A stretch of DNA of 64,000 bases from Streptantibioticus cattleyicolor NRRL 8057 = DSM 46488 (GTDB taxonomy: Bacteria > Actinomycetota > Actinomycetes > Streptomycetales > Streptomycetaceae): assembly GCF_000240165.1 (NCBI RefSeq), contig NC_017586.1, forward strand, positions 1,426,001-1,490,000, in the 5' to 3' direction. Positions 35,605-44,747 of the stretch are shown in pieces. The translations under genes and the position numbers were made by a program. The first letter of the stretch is position 1; every line of letters starts with the position of its first letter. The notes beneath the pieces are model-generated. The model had not been told where the DNA came from, made no database searches, and was given only the letters and a program-made list of their open reading frames with translations.

Positions 35605-36739
35605 GGTCGAGGCGGCCGGAGACGGCCGCGACGGCGAGACCGGTTACCGCGAGGGCGGAGCCGACAAGCGCCGGCGACGTCCACCCCCACCCCGCACTGA
35701 TCGCCACCCCTCCCACCCACGCCCCACCCGCGTTGGCCAGGTTGAACGCCGCCTGGTTGGAGGCCGAGGCGAGGGTCGGGGCGTGCCGGGCCTTGCGCAT
35801 CACCATCATCTGGAGCGGGGTGGTGGTGGCGAAGCCCACCATGCCCAGCAGGACGACGGCGACCAGCGCGGTGACCTCGTGGCGTACCGCCACCGGGAAG
35901 AGCAGCAGGACGGCGGCGAGCGCGGCGAGCGAGCCGTAGAGGGTGGGCCGCAGCGCGTGGTCGGTGAGCGGGCCGGCGATCAGCGCGCCGAGGGTCATGC
36001 CGACCCCGAAGAGCGCCAGCACGAAGGTGACCGTGGTCGCGGTGACTCCGGTGACCTCGGTCATCATCGAGGCGAGGTAGCTGTAGACGGCGAACACCCC
36101 GGCGAAGCCGAAGACCGTGGTGACCAGGGCGAGCAGCACGTGCCGGTCGCGCAGCGCGCCGGCCTCGCCGCGCAGGCCGCCGACGCGTTCGGCCGGCAGC
36201 ACGGGCACCAGCGCGGCCAGGGCGGCCACCGCGACCACGCCGATCACGGCGACCACCGCGAAGGTGGCCCGCCAGCCGACGTGCTGGCCCAGCAGCGTGG
36301 CCACCGGTACGCCGAGCACGTTGGCCACGGTCAGGCCCAGGAACATCCGGGCCACCGCGCGGGCGCCGCGTCGTTCTTCCACCAGGCGGGCGGCGACCAC
36401 GGCGCCGACGCCGAAGAAGGCGCCGTGCGGCAGCCCGGCGAGGAACCGGGCGGCGGCCAGCGTGCCGAAGCCGGGGGCGACGGCGGAGGCCAGGTTGCCG
36501 ACGGTGAACAGCGCCATGAGGAGCACCAGCATCCGGCGGCGCGGCAGCCGGGCGCCGAGCGCGGTGAGCAGCGGGGCGCCGACCACCACGCCGAGCGCGT
36601 AGGCGGAGACCAGGTAGCCGGCGGTGGGGACGGAGGTGTGCAGGTCGGCCGCCACGTCGGGCAGCAGGCCCATCATGACGAACTCGGTCGTGCCGATGCC
36701 GAAAGCACTCATGGCCAATGCGAGCAGGGCCACAGGCAT
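35537..36739 (-). CDS. MFS drug/sugar efflux transporter (DHA1, AraJ-like)
   Basis: This 400-residue transporter has 12 predicted helices and the DHA1 pattern: MSAFGIGTTEFVMMGLLPDV in helix 1 and a GARLPRRRMLVLLM loop (motif A) between helices 2 and 3. The GGEGA-type exporters of arabinose or chloramphenicol share this start. The ATG at 36739 follows GGAGGT. The last 20 residues (GVSDYLPRARPIPSRRG) are hydrophilic and are encoded by the tandem repeat, so the ancestral end was probably earlier. The substrate is unknown. Confidence 0.88.
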   Translation of the reverse strand: MPVALLALAMSAFGIGTTEFVMMGLLPDVAADLHTSVPTAGYLVSAYALGVVVGAPLLTALGARLPRRRMLVLLMALFTVGNLASAVAPGFGTLAAARFLAGLPHGAFFGVGAVVAARLVEERRGARAVARMFLGLTVANVLGVPVATLLGQHVGWRATFAVVAVIGVVAVAALAALVPVLPAERVGGLRGEAGALRDRHVLLALVTTVFGFAGVFAVYSYLASMMTEVTGVTATTVTFVLALFGVGMTLGALIAGPLTDHALRPTLYGSLAALAAVLLLFPVAVRHEVTALVAVVLLGMVGFATTTPLQMMVMRKARHAPTLASASNQAAFNLANAGGAWVGGVAISAGWGWTSPALVGSALAVTGLAVAAVSGRLDRSAPAGVSDYLPRARPIPSRRG

Positions 36740-36913
36740 GAAGGGGCTACCTCCGGGAGCTGAGCTGAGGGGATTAGGTTCCGATACGGAACAAACTCTT
36801 CCCCATGCTCTATTCCGGCAGGTGAACGTCGCAAGTCGAGCACGTCACGGCTGCCCGGCGGCCCGTACGGACCACTCTTGGCGCCCCGCCGGACCCGGCC
36901 CCGTCGCGCCGGC

Positions 36914-37939
36914 TCAGCCCTCCACCCGCAAGGTCGCCGCCACCGGCAGGTGGTCGCTCCCGGTGTCCGGCAGCACCCGGGACCGGGTGGGCACCACGCC
37001 CTTGACCATGATCTGGTCGATGCGGGCCATCGGGAACGCGGCCGGCCAGCTGAAGCCGAAGCCGTCCCCGGCCGCCCCCTGCGCGGACCGCATCTGGGCG
37101 GTGAGCGGGGCGAGGCTGCGGTCGTTCATGGTGCCGTTGAGGTCGCCGAGGAGGACCACCCGGGGCAGCGGCTCGGCGGAGATGGCGCGTCCGAGCGCCG
37201 CCGCGCTGGCGTCCCGCTGGTCGGCGGTGAAGCCGCCGTGCAGTTGCACCCGTACCGAGGGCATGTGGGCGACGTAGACCGCCACGTCGCCGTGGGGCGT
37301 GGTGACCGTGGTGCGCAGCGCCCGGACCCAGCCGAGCCGGATGTCGACCGGGGCGGTGTCGTGCAGCGGGTACTTGCTCCACAGCGCGACCGTGCCCTCC
37401 ACCGCGCGGTACGGGTAGGCGGCGGCGAGCCCGTGCTCGTACACCGGCAGCGCCTGGCCGGTCAGCTCCTCCAGGGCGACCACGTCGGCGCCGGCGGCGG
37501 CGACGTCCTTGGCGGTCGCGGCCGGGTCGGGGTTGCCGGCGTTGACGTTGTGGGTGACCACGGTGAGGTTGCCGCCGGTGACGGACTTGTCGGCGATCAG
37601 CCCGCCGAAGAGGTTGAGCCAGACCACGGCGGGCACCAGCAGCGCCGCCAGCGCGGTGGCCGAGCGGCGCAGCAACGCGCAGACCAGCAGCACCGGCACC
37701 GCCAGCCCCACCCAGGGCAGGAAGGTCTCCAGCAGGCTGCCGAGGTTGCCGACGGTGTTGGGGACGGCGGCGTGGCAGAGCATGACCAGGCCGGTCAGCA
37801 GGGCGAGGGCGGCCGGGATCCAGCCGCGCCGCCAGGTGCCGCCGTCCCGCCAGCGGCTGCCGGGGCGGGACGTTCCCGGGCGACCGCCGCGCGGTCCCGG
37901 GCGGTCCGCCACGTCGTCCGCCGTGTACGCCTGCGCCAT
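36914..37939 (-). CDS. Membrane-anchored endonuclease/exonuclease/phosphatase family protein
   Basis: This 341-residue protein has three N-terminal transmembrane helices (residues about 40-115). The EEP (DNase I-like) domain follows, with the hallmark residues in THNVNAGN, ALEELTGQ, HMPSVRV, LLGDLNGTMND and GSDHLPVAATL. The domain should face outside. Members include extracellular nucleases and sphingomyelinase-like enzymes; the substrate here is unknown. The ATG at 37939 was chosen. It is separate from the MFS gene by about 170 bases. Confidence 0.88.
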   Translation of the reverse strand: MAQAYTADDVADRPGPRGGRPGTSRPGSRWRDGGTWRRGWIPAALALLTGLVMLCHAAVPNTVGNLGSLLETFLPWVGLAVPVLLVCALLRRSATALAALLVPAVVWLNLFGGLIADKSVTGGNLTVVTHNVNAGNPDPAATAKDVAAAGADVVALEELTGQALPVYEHGLAAAYPYRAVEGTVALWSKYPLHDTAPVDIRLGWVRALRTTVTTPHGDVAVYVAHMPSVRVQLHGGFTADQRDASAAALGRAISAEPLPRVVLLGDLNGTMNDRSLAPLTAQMRSAQGAAGDGFGFSWPAAFPMARIDQIMVKGVVPTRSRVLPDTGSDHLPVAATLRVEG

Positions 37940-38294
37940 GGGCCGTCCTCACTCATTGTCCGCCTGGAGTGCGCGCCGGGCCCGGGCCGAGCCGGGGTCC
38001 AGGGCCCGCGTCCCCGACCCTAGGGGATCGGCCGGGCGCCTGCCGTGGCGCGCTCATGGTGGTGTGACGTACCGCCTCGCACGGCCAGTTCCGCTTCCGC
38101 CGGGCTGCCACGGCTTCGTCACAAAACGCTCATACAACGCGTCACCGGCCCGGCCGTCATGCCGGTGGCGTCCCGCTCACCCGTACCGGTGGCGGCGCCC
38201 CCGGGGTTCCGGCCGCCGCCCCGGCGTGTCAGCATGGAGGCGATCCGGGGACGCCGTCAGGGCGCCTCGAGACGACGAACAGGAGCCGTTGGCC
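37940..38294. other. Intergenic region before panB
   Basis: This 355-base divergent spacer contains the panB ribosome-binding site (CAGGAG at about -13). No repeat, RNA gene or confident promoter was seen. Confidence 0.3.
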
Positions 38295-39176
38295 ATGACG
38301 CACGTTCAGGCTGCCGCAAAACCTTCCGGTGCTCCCTCCTCCGACAGCAGCAAGGCGCTGTACGGGGGCACGGGCACCCGGCGCGTCACCGTCCGCGACA
38401 TCGCCGCCGCCAAGCGCCGCGGTGAGAAGTGGCCCATGCTGACCGCCTACGACGCGATGACCGCGTCGGTCTTCGACGAGGCGGGCATCCCCGTCCTGCT
38501 GGTGGGCGACTCGATGGGCAACTGCCACCTCGGGTACGACAGCACCGTGCCGGTGACGATGGACGAGATCACCATGTTGTCGGCCGCGGTGGTGCGCGGC
38601 ACCAGCCGGGCGCTGGTCGTGGCCGACCTGCCGTTCGGCGCGTACCAGGAGGGCGCCGTGCAGGCGCTGCGCAACGCCACCCGGCTGGTGAAGGAGGCCG
38701 GGGTGGGCGCGGTGAAGCTGGAGGGCGGCGAGCGCTCGGCCCACCAGATCGAGCTGCTGGTCTCCTCCGGCATCCCGGTGATGGCGCACATCGGGCTCAC
38801 CCCGCAGTCGGTCAACGCCTTCGGCGGCTACCCGGTGCAGGGGCGCGGCGAGGAGGCCGCCCAGCAGTTGCGGCGGGACGCCAAGGCGGTGCAGGACGCC
38901 GGGGCGTTCGCGGTGGTGCTGGAGCTGGTCCCGGCCGAGCTGGCCGCCGAGGTGACGGCGGCGCTGCACGTGCCGACGGTGGGCATCGGGGCCGGTCCTG
39001 ACTGCGACGCGCAGGTGCTGGTGTGGACGGACATGGCGGGCATGACCGGCGGCCGGACGCCGCGCTTCGTCAAGCGGTACGCGGCCCTGCGCGAGGTGCT
39101 CGGCGACGCGGCGAAGGCGTTCGCCGAGGACGTGGTCTCGGCCGCCTACCCGGCCGAGGAGCACAGCTTCCACTGA
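38295..39176 (+). CDS. panB: 3-methyl-2-oxobutanoate hydroxymethyltransferase PanB
   Basis: PanB makes ketopantoate, the first committed step of pantothenate and coenzyme A synthesis, using methylene-tetrahydrofolate. The 293-residue protein shows the family landmarks MLTAYDAMTASVFDEAGIPV, LVGDSMGNCHLGYDSTVPVT (metal-binding aspartate), AVKLEGGER and MAHIGLTPQSVNAFGGY. The N-terminal 30 residues are an extra low-complexity leader common in actinomycetes. The ATG at 38295 follows CAGGAG. It is monocistronic, with a terminator 21 bases downstream. Confidence 0.96.
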   Translation: MTHVQAAAKPSGAPSSDSSKALYGGTGTRRVTVRDIAAAKRRGEKWPMLTAYDAMTASVFDEAGIPVLLVGDSMGNCHLGYDSTVPVTMDEITMLSAAVVRGTSRALVVADLPFGAYQEGAVQALRNATRLVKEAGVGAVKLEGGERSAHQIELLVSSGIPVMAHIGLTPQSVNAFGGYPVQGRGEEAAQQLRRDAKAVQDAGAFAVVLELVPAELAAEVTAALHVPTVGIGAGPDCDAQVLVWTDMAGMTGGRTPRFVKRYAALREVLGDAAKAFAEDVVSAAYPAEEHSFH

Positions 39177-39196
39177 CCCCGCCGGGGTGAGCAGCA

Positions 39197-39256
39197 CGAC
39201 GGCTTCCGCCGTACGTCCGGGTGTCCTGTTCCGGCGACGTACGGCGGGAGCCGTCG
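39197..39256 (+). terminator. panB terminator
   Basis: CGACGGCTTCCGCCGTACGT (39197-39216) pairs with 39237-39256 over 20 bases with a single G-T wobble, around a 20-base loop, and is followed by TTCG. Confidence 0.7.
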
Positions 39257-39278
39257 TTCGCTCGACCCGGGCGGTGTG

Positions 39279-39857
39279 ATGCGCGAGGATTTGGTCGTGG
39301 ACGGCGGCCGTCCTTCGGGTTGCGACCCGGAGGAGGAGCTGATGCGGGCCCTGTACCGGGAGCACGCGGGCGCGCTGTACGCCTATGTGCTGCGGCTGGT
39401 CGGCGGTGACCGGTACGCCGCCGAGGACGTGGTGCAGGAGACGCTGCTGCGGGCGTGGCGCAACGCCGCGCGGCTGAGTCCGGTGCCGGGGCGGCGGGCG
39501 GGGGCGTCCTCGACCCGTTCGCTGCGGCCGTGGCTGGTGACGGTGGCCCGGCGGGTGGTGATCGACGGCTACCGCTCGCGGCGGGTGCGTCCGCCGGAGG
39601 CGGGTCCGGCGGCGCTGGAGCAGATCCCGGCCGAGGACGAACTGGACCGGGCGCTGCGGCTGATGACGCTCTCCGACGCGCTGGGCGAGCTGTCCGAGGC
39701 CCACCGCCAGGTGCTGGTGGAGACGTACTTCAAGGGGCGCACCGCCAACGAGGCGGCGGCCGAGCTGGGGGTGCCGCCGGGCACCGTCCGCTCCCGGATC
39801 TTCTACGCGCTGCGCAGTCTGCGGGTGGCGCTGGAGGAACGGGGGGTGACCTCGTGA
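39279..39857 (+). CDS. ECF sigma factor (SigK/SigL-like)
   Basis: This 192-residue sigma factor has region 2 (ALYREHAGALYAYVLRLVGG, then YAAEDVVQETLLRAWRNA) and region 4 (GELSEAHRQVLVETYFKGRT, then ELGVPPGTVRSRIFYALRSL). It directs RNA polymerase to a small regulon. A GTG directly before the chosen ATG (39276) would add one residue. Its last codon overlaps the GTG of the anti-sigma gene, so the two proteins are made together. The inducing signal is unknown. Confidence 0.93.
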   Translation: MREDLVVDGGRPSGCDPEEELMRALYREHAGALYAYVLRLVGGDRYAAEDVVQETLLRAWRNAARLSPVPGRRAGASSTRSLRPWLVTVARRVVIDGYRSRRVRPPEAGPAALEQIPAEDELDRALRLMTLSDALGELSEAHRQVLVETYFKGRTANEAAAELGVPPGTVRSRIFYALRSLRVALEERGVTS

Positions 39858-40537
39858 CCGCCGCGCACCACCACGATCCCCATGTGGACGTCGGCGCCTA
39901 CGCGTTGGGGGTGCTGGACGAGGCCGACGCGGAGCGCTTCGAGCGCCATCTGGCGGTGTGCGGGCGGTGCGCGGCGCGGCTGGAGGAGTTCGGCGCGCTG
40001 GTGCCGGTGCTGGCCGAGCTGGGGCAGGCGGGGGTGCCGGAGCCGCCGGACGCCGGTCTGCCGGACCGGCTGCTGGCGCGGGTGGCGCAGCACCGGCGGG
40101 CCGGGCGGCGGCGCCGGTGGCTGACGGCGGTGTCGGCGGCGCTGCTGATCGTGGCCGGGCCGACCGCCGCCGTACTGGTCGCCGGGGAGGGCGCGCCGCC
40201 GACCGCGGTCTCCACCGCCGCGGTGCGCCACGCGGCGACCGATCCGCGCACCGGGGTCTCGGCGGTGGTCGGGGTGACCGGCTTCCCCTGGGGGTCCCGG
40301 ATCGATCTGCGGCTGTCGGGGGTGTACGGGCCGCTCACCTGTCGGCTGGTGGTGGTGGGGCGGGACGGCGGACGGGAGACGGTCGCCAACTGGCGGGTGC
40401 CGCCGGCCGGTTACGGCACCGACGACCAGCGCCGGTCGCTGGAGGTGAGCGGGGCGACCACGATGACACCGGCCGGCATCGCCCGGTTCACGGTGGTGAC
40501 CGACCAGGGGCGGGAGCTGGTGTCGGTCGCCGGGTGA
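39854..40537 (+). CDS. Zinc-type anti-sigma factor
   Basis: This 227-residue protein has an N-terminal anti-sigma domain (HHDPHVDVGAYALGVLDEAD) with the zinc motif H-x3-C-x2-C in HLAVCGRC near residues 33-40. One transmembrane helix follows near residues 94-115 (WLTAVSAALLIVAGPTAAVL), then an extracytoplasmic beta domain. This is the RskA-like layout: it would hold the adjacent ECF sigma factor at the membrane until regulated proteolysis or redox change. The GTG start overlaps the sigma stop by four bases (GTGA). A site-2-protease-like gene lies about 2 kb downstream. Confidence 0.9.
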   Translation: MTAAHHHDPHVDVGAYALGVLDEADAERFERHLAVCGRCAARLEEFGALVPVLAELGQAGVPEPPDAGLPDRLLARVAQHRRAGRRRRWLTAVSAALLIVAGPTAAVLVAGEGAPPTAVSTAAVRHAATDPRTGVSAVVGVTGFPWGSRIDLRLSGVYGPLTCRLVVVGRDGGRETVANWRVPPAGYGTDDQRRSLEVSGATTMTPAGIARFTVVTDQGRELVSVAG

Positions 40538-40618
40538 GGTACCGCGGCCGTCGGCGGGGCGTCGGCGGTGTAGGTGTCCTGTCGGCGGCGTGTCGGCGCG
40601 GTCGGCGACGGTTGGGGC

Positions 40619-41623
40619 ATGACACGAAGCAGGACGAGCGGGGCCGCGGTGGAAGTGCGCGGCCTGGTCAAGACCTTCGGGCCGACCAGGGCGCTGGACG
40701 GGGTGGACCTCACGGTGCGCCCGGGCACGGTGCTCGGCGTACTCGGTCCCAACGGGGCCGGCAAGACGACGCTGGTACGGATCCTGTCCACGCTGATCCG
40801 GCCGGATTCCGGTACCGCTCGGGTGGCCGGGTACGACGTGGTACGCGAGCCGCGCCGGCTGCGCCGGGTGATCGGGCTGACCGGGCAGTACGCCTCGGTG
40901 GACGAGAAGCTGTCGGGGTTCGAGAACCTGTACATGATCGGGCGGCTGCTCGACCTGTCCCGCAAGGACGCCCGGGCCCGCGCCGGCGAGATGCTGGAAC
41001 GCTTCTCGCTCACCGAGGCCGCCCGGCGCCCGGCGGCGCAGTACTCCGGCGGCATGCGGCGCCGCCTCGACCTGGCCGCGTCCATGATCGGCCACCCGGC
41101 GGTGCTCTACCTGGACGAGCCGACCACCGGCCTGGACCCGCGGACCCGCAACGAGGTGTGGCAGGAGGTGCGGCGGATGGTCACCGACGGCGCCACCGTG
41201 CTGCTGACCACGCAGTACATGGAGGAGGCGGAGCAGCTCGCCGACGAGCTGACCGTCGTCGACCGGGGCCGGGTGATCGCCGAGGGGCGGGTCGCCGAGC
41301 TGAAGGCGAAGGTGGGCGGCCGGACGCTGGTCGTCCGTCCCGCCGACCCGGTCGTCCTGCCGGCGATGCGGGACGCGGTGGCCGACGCCGGGCTGGACGG
41401 CATCGCGGAGGCGCTCACCGTCCCGGCCGAGGGCACGCTGCACGTACCGATCGTCAGCGACGAGCAGTTGACCGCGGTGGTGGCGCTGCTGGGCGCGCGG
41501 GGCTTCGCCCTGGCCGGTGTGGACACCCGGCTGCCCAGCCTGGACGAGGTGTTCCTGGCGGTGACCGGTCAGCGGCCGGCCGAGGTGGCCGGCGGCGCGG
41601 ACGAGAAGGAGGCGGCGGCATGA
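40619..41623 (+). CDS. ABC transporter ATP-binding protein, DrrA type
   Basis: This 334-residue ATPase has Walker A (GPNGAGKTT), the signature YSGGMRRRL and Walker B (VLYLDEPTTGLDP). The 100-residue C-terminal extension (VVRPADPVVLPAMRDAVADA and beyond) is typical of DrrA-like drug-export ATPases. It works with the permease that starts at 41620, overlapping by four bases. The exported compound is not known; self-resistance to a natural product is one possibility. Confidence 0.93.
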   Translation: MTRSRTSGAAVEVRGLVKTFGPTRALDGVDLTVRPGTVLGVLGPNGAGKTTLVRILSTLIRPDSGTARVAGYDVVREPRRLRRVIGLTGQYASVDEKLSGFENLYMIGRLLDLSRKDARARAGEMLERFSLTEAARRPAAQYSGGMRRRLDLAASMIGHPAVLYLDEPTTGLDPRTRNEVWQEVRRMVTDGATVLLTTQYMEEAEQLADELTVVDRGRVIAEGRVAELKAKVGGRTLVVRPADPVVLPAMRDAVADAGLDGIAEALTVPAEGTLHVPIVSDEQLTAVVALLGARGFALAGVDTRLPSLDEVFLAVTGQRPAEVAGGADEKEAAA

Positions 41624-42417
41624 GCGCGACGGTGACGGCCGGCGAGGGACGGATCGGGCCGCGCGGCACCCTGCGCCACATCGGCGCGCTGGCCCGGCGC
41701 AACCTGCTCCAGATCAAGGCGGACCCGGAGTCGATGCTGGACGCCCTGCTGATGCCGGTGATCCTCACGCTGCTGTTCGTCTACGTCTTCGGCGGCGCGA
41801 TCTCCGGCAGCCGGCACTCCTACGTCGGCTACGTGGTGCCGGGGCTGCTGGCGATGATGGGCATCAACATCGCGATGGCGGTGGGCACCGGCATCAACAC
41901 CGACTTCAGGACCGGGGTGATGGACCGGTTCCGCACGATGCCGATAGCCCGTTCCTCGGTGCTGGTCGCCAAGATCGTGGTGGAGGCCGGCCGGATGGTG
42001 GTGGCCATGGCGATCCTGCTGGGCATGGGGTTCCTGCTCGGCCTGGACGTGCGCACCGACGCGCTCCATCTGCTGGCCGCGGTCGGGCTCGCCCTGGTCT
42101 TCGGCGCCTCGCTGATGTGGATCTTCATTCTGCTGGGGCTCACCATGAAGACCGCGCAGGCGGTGCAGGGGGCGGCGATGCTGGTGCTGATGCCGTTGCA
42201 GTTCGGCAGCTCGATCTTCGCCCCGACGCGCACGATGCCGGGCTGGCTGCGGGCGTTCACCGAGGTCAACCCGTTGTCCAACCTGGCCGACGCCAGCCGC
42301 GGGCTGGTCAACGGCGGTCCGGTGGGGCACGCGGTGTGGGTCACCCTGGCGTGGGCGGTGGGCATCACGGCGGTGACCGCGCCGCTGGCCGTGGCGAGGT
42401 TCCGCAAGAAGGTGTGA
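41620..42417 (+). CDS. ABC-2 type permease, DrrB type
   Basis: This 265-residue membrane protein has six predicted helices in the ABC2 layout: the conserved NLLQIKADPESMLDALLMPV entry to helix 1, a VVPGLLAMMGIN loop, DRFRTMPIARSSVLVAKIVV, and a final VNPLSNLADASRGLVNGGP. The ATG overlaps the ATPase stop (ATGA), so both are co-translated as one exporter. Confidence 0.93.
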   Translation: MSATVTAGEGRIGPRGTLRHIGALARRNLLQIKADPESMLDALLMPVILTLLFVYVFGGAISGSRHSYVGYVVPGLLAMMGINIAMAVGTGINTDFRTGVMDRFRTMPIARSSVLVAKIVVEAGRMVVAMAILLGMGFLLGLDVRTDALHLLAAVGLALVFGASLMWIFILLGLTMKTAQAVQGAAMLVLMPLQFGSSIFAPTRTMPGWLRAFTEVNPLSNLADASRGLVNGGPVGHAVWVTLAWAVGITAVTAPLAVARFRKKV

Positions 42418-42503
42418 GCGCGGGGCGGCGCCGGGTCGGACCGCCCGGCGCCGCCCCAGTAGGCTCGGGGGTTTCCGGCCGATGTGGTGAGGGAGTGACG
42501 CCG

Positions 42504-43304
42504 ATGCCTTCGTGGTCCGCCGCGCGGTCGGCAGGTGACGGTCGCCGGGTGAGCCCGGTGTTCTGGGGCATCCTGGCGGTGCTGGCGGTCTCCGGCTGGG
42601 GGGTGTGGTCGGCCCCGGCGGCGCAGGGCGGCGGGCGCGGGGTGCGCTTCGCGCTCTTCGTGTTCGTGGTGAGCGGCTGGCTGGTCTCGCTGTGCCTGCA
42701 CGAGTACGCCCACGCGCGCACCGCGCTGCACGGCGGCGACACCTCGGTGACCGCCAAGGGCTATCTGACGCTCAACCCGCTGCGCTACACCCATGCCGCG
42801 CTCAGCTTCGTGCTGCCGGTGCTCTTCGTGATCCTGGGCGGCATCGGGCTGCCCGGCGGCGCGGTCTACATCGAACGGGGCCGGATCCGCGGCCGGTGGC
42901 GGCACAGCCTGGTCTCGGCGGCGGGGCCGCTGGTCAACGCGGTGCTGGCGGTCGTCCTCGCGCTGCCGTTCTGGCTGGGGGCGACCTCGTGGGCGCCGCC
43001 GCAGTTCCTGGCCGCGCTCGCCTTCCTGGCGCTGCTCCAGGTGACCGCGGCCATCCTCAACCTGCTGCCGGTGCCGGGGCTGGACGGGTACGGGGTGGTG
43101 GAGCCGTGGCTGTCACCGGGTGTGCGGCGGCAGATCGAGCCGTTCGCGCCCTTCGGGATGATCGCGGTCTTCGGCTGCCTGTGGTGGGTGCCGCGGATCA
43201 GCCACTGGTTCTGGCAGCTGGTGGACGCGGTGCTGCGGGCCTGCCACGTACCGCCCGGGTACTGGTCGGCCGGGTACGAGCTGTTCCGCTTCTGGCAGCG
43301 GTGA
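42504..43304 (+). CDS. Site-2-protease-like M50 metallopeptidase
   Basis: This 266-residue membrane protein has about six helices. The zinc motif HEYAH (His66, Glu67, His70) sits in the second helix, and LLPVPGLDGYGVVEPW supplies the third metal ligand (Asp in LDG). This is the compact M50B type without a PDZ domain. Such proteases cut membrane anti-sigma factors, and the RskA-like protein at 39854 is close enough to be a candidate substrate, though this is only proximity. The ATG at 42504 follows GGGAG. Confidence 0.9.
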   Translation: MPSWSAARSAGDGRRVSPVFWGILAVLAVSGWGVWSAPAAQGGGRGVRFALFVFVVSGWLVSLCLHEYAHARTALHGGDTSVTAKGYLTLNPLRYTHAALSFVLPVLFVILGGIGLPGGAVYIERGRIRGRWRHSLVSAAGPLVNAVLAVVLALPFWLGATSWAPPQFLAALAFLALLQVTAAILNLLPVPGLDGYGVVEPWLSPGVRRQIEPFAPFGMIAVFGCLWWVPRISHWFWQLVDAVLRACHVPPGYWSAGYELFRFWQR

Positions 43305-43327
43305 GCGTCTTCCGGCAGCGGTGGGCG

Positions 43328-43537
43328 TCAGCCGGTCGTCGCCGCCCGGTCGGCCCTGCCCTTGCGCAGGTAGTACCAGGCCATGTTGGACGAGACGCCG
43401 GCCAGCAGGATCCAGACCACGCCCAGGAAGCTACCCCGGACGAAGGAGACCACGGCGGCGGCCACGGCCAGTACGCAGACGAGGGCCGCGAAGATCGCGA
43501 GCCGGCTGGTCGGGCGGGGCGGCGGCGTGGCGGGCAT
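43328..43537 (-). CDS. Small two-helix membrane protein
   Basis: This 69-residue protein has two hydrophobic helices (IFAALVCVLAVAAAVVSFVR, then FLGVVWILLAGVSSNMAWYY) and a basic C-terminus. The ATG at 43537 follows AGGAG at a good distance. No family name is known to me. Confidence 0.65.
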   Translation of the reverse strand: MPATPPPRPTSRLAIFAALVCVLAVAAAVVSFVRGSFLGVVWILLAGVSSNMAWYYLRKGRADRAATTG

Positions 43538-43635
43538 CGGGGTCGGCTCCTGTCCGTGACGGGCGGCGGGGGTGCCCCCGCGGGGCTTTCGCCGGTCCAT
43601 TGTCCCCCATGCCCCCGCAGCCGCCCCGGGCGGGC

Positions 43636-44352
43636 TCACACGTCGGCCAGCCGCAGCCCCGCGTGCGCCTTGTAACGGCGGTTGACCGAGATCAGGTTGG
43701 CCACCAGCGACTCCACCTGGTGGGCGTTGCGCAGCCGGCCGGCGTAGACGCCGCGCATGCCGGGGATGCGGGCGGCGAGCGCCTGGACCACGTCGGTGTC
43801 GGCGCGGCTGTCGCCGAGCACCATCACGTCCGTTTCGATCTCGGCGACCGAGGGGTCCTGCAAGGTGACCGCGGACAGGTGGTGGAAGGCGGCGGTGACC
43901 CGGGAGTCCGGCAGCAGGGCGGCGGCCTGCTCGGCGGCGCTGCCCTCCTCCGGGCGGATGGCGTAGGCGCCCTGCTTGTCGAAGCCGAGCGGGTTGACGC
44001 AGTCCACCACGAGCTTGCCGGCCAGGTCGGCGGCGAGCGCCTTGAGGGTGGCCGCGTGGCCCTCCCACGGCACGGCGACGATCACCACGTCGCTGGCGCG
44101 GGCGCATTCGTCGTTGGCCAGGCCCCGGACGCCCCGGCCCAGTTCCGCGGCGGCGGCGCCGGCCCGTGCGGCGTCCCGGGAGCCGACGATGACCTGCTGG
44201 CCCGCCGCGGCCAGCCGGTAGGCCAGCCCGCGTCCCTGGTCCCCGGTGCCGCCGAGGACGCCGACGACCAGGCCGGAGACGTCCGGCAGCGCCCAGGGGT
44301 CCTTGGGCTTCGGCTTGCCGCCGGTGGCGGCGGAGTTCGCATCGGTAGTCAT
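43636..44352 (-). CDS. npdG: F420-dependent NADP reductase (NADPH:F420 oxidoreductase)
   Basis: This 238-residue cytoplasmic enzyme transfers hydride between NADPH and coenzyme F420. It opens, after a 28-residue leader, with the Rossmann motif VVGVLGGTGDQGRGLAYRLA and keeps the family pattern (VIVGSRDAARAGAAAAELG, then VDCVNPLGFDKQGAYAIRPE, and AAFHHLSAVTL). The final KAHAGLRLADV is typical. It supplies reduced F420 to F420-dependent reductases in actinomycetes. Confidence 0.92.
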   Translation of the reverse strand: MTTDANSAATGGKPKPKDPWALPDVSGLVVGVLGGTGDQGRGLAYRLAAAGQQVIVGSRDAARAGAAAAELGRGVRGLANDECARASDVVIVAVPWEGHAATLKALAADLAGKLVVDCVNPLGFDKQGAYAIRPEEGSAAEQAAALLPDSRVTAAFHHLSAVTLQDPSVAEIETDVMVLGDSRADTDVVQALAARIPGMRGVYAGRLRNAHQVESLVANLISVNRRYKAHAGLRLADV

Positions 44353-44403
44353 GACGCGATCCTGCCATCGGGGCGGGCCGGCTCCGGTGCCGGGGCGCGC
44401 GGG

Positions 44404-44646
44404 TCAGGGCTGCTGCTCGCCGGGTTCCTCCCCGGAGGCGCCCGCGTCGTTCCAGCGGGGGTCCCGGCTCCACTCCTCGTCGCGTTCGGCGGCCTTCTCC
44501 ATGGCGCCGGACGCCTCGGCCGGGGTGGCGTACGGGCCCATCCGGTCCTTGGCGGGGCACTCCGGGCCCTCCTCCACCTTGCGGTGCTCCAGGCAGTAGT
44601 ACCACTCGCCGGGTTTGCCGGTGCCGCGGCGCTTGAACAGTGCCAT
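44404..44646 (-). CDS. Small conserved actinomycete protein
   Basis: This 80-residue hydrophilic protein begins [20 protein letters not shown], with two cysteines (YYCLEH and GPECPAK) that could bind metal, and ends in an acidic tail. The ATG at 44646 follows GAGGAG; a GTG at 44652 is less likely. It has the look of a short conserved protein found before map in relatives, but I do not know a function. Confidence 0.65.
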   Translation of the reverse strand: MALFKRRGTGKPGEWYYCLEHRKVEEGPECPAKDRMGPYATPAEASGAMEKAAERDEEWSRDPRWNDAGASGEEPGEQQP

Positions 44647-44747
44647 GCCCACTCCTCACGTGCGGGTCGTCCTGCCGGTCATCTTCCCCGCACGCGCGGG
44701 TTCGCGCGCCGGGGCGCCGATTCTCCGCCGCCGATAGACTCGCCGGT

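Noticed and set aside
40619-42417. DrrAB-like exporter as sign of an antibiotic gene cluster
   Set aside because: No biosynthetic genes lie on either side; such exporters are common outside clusters.
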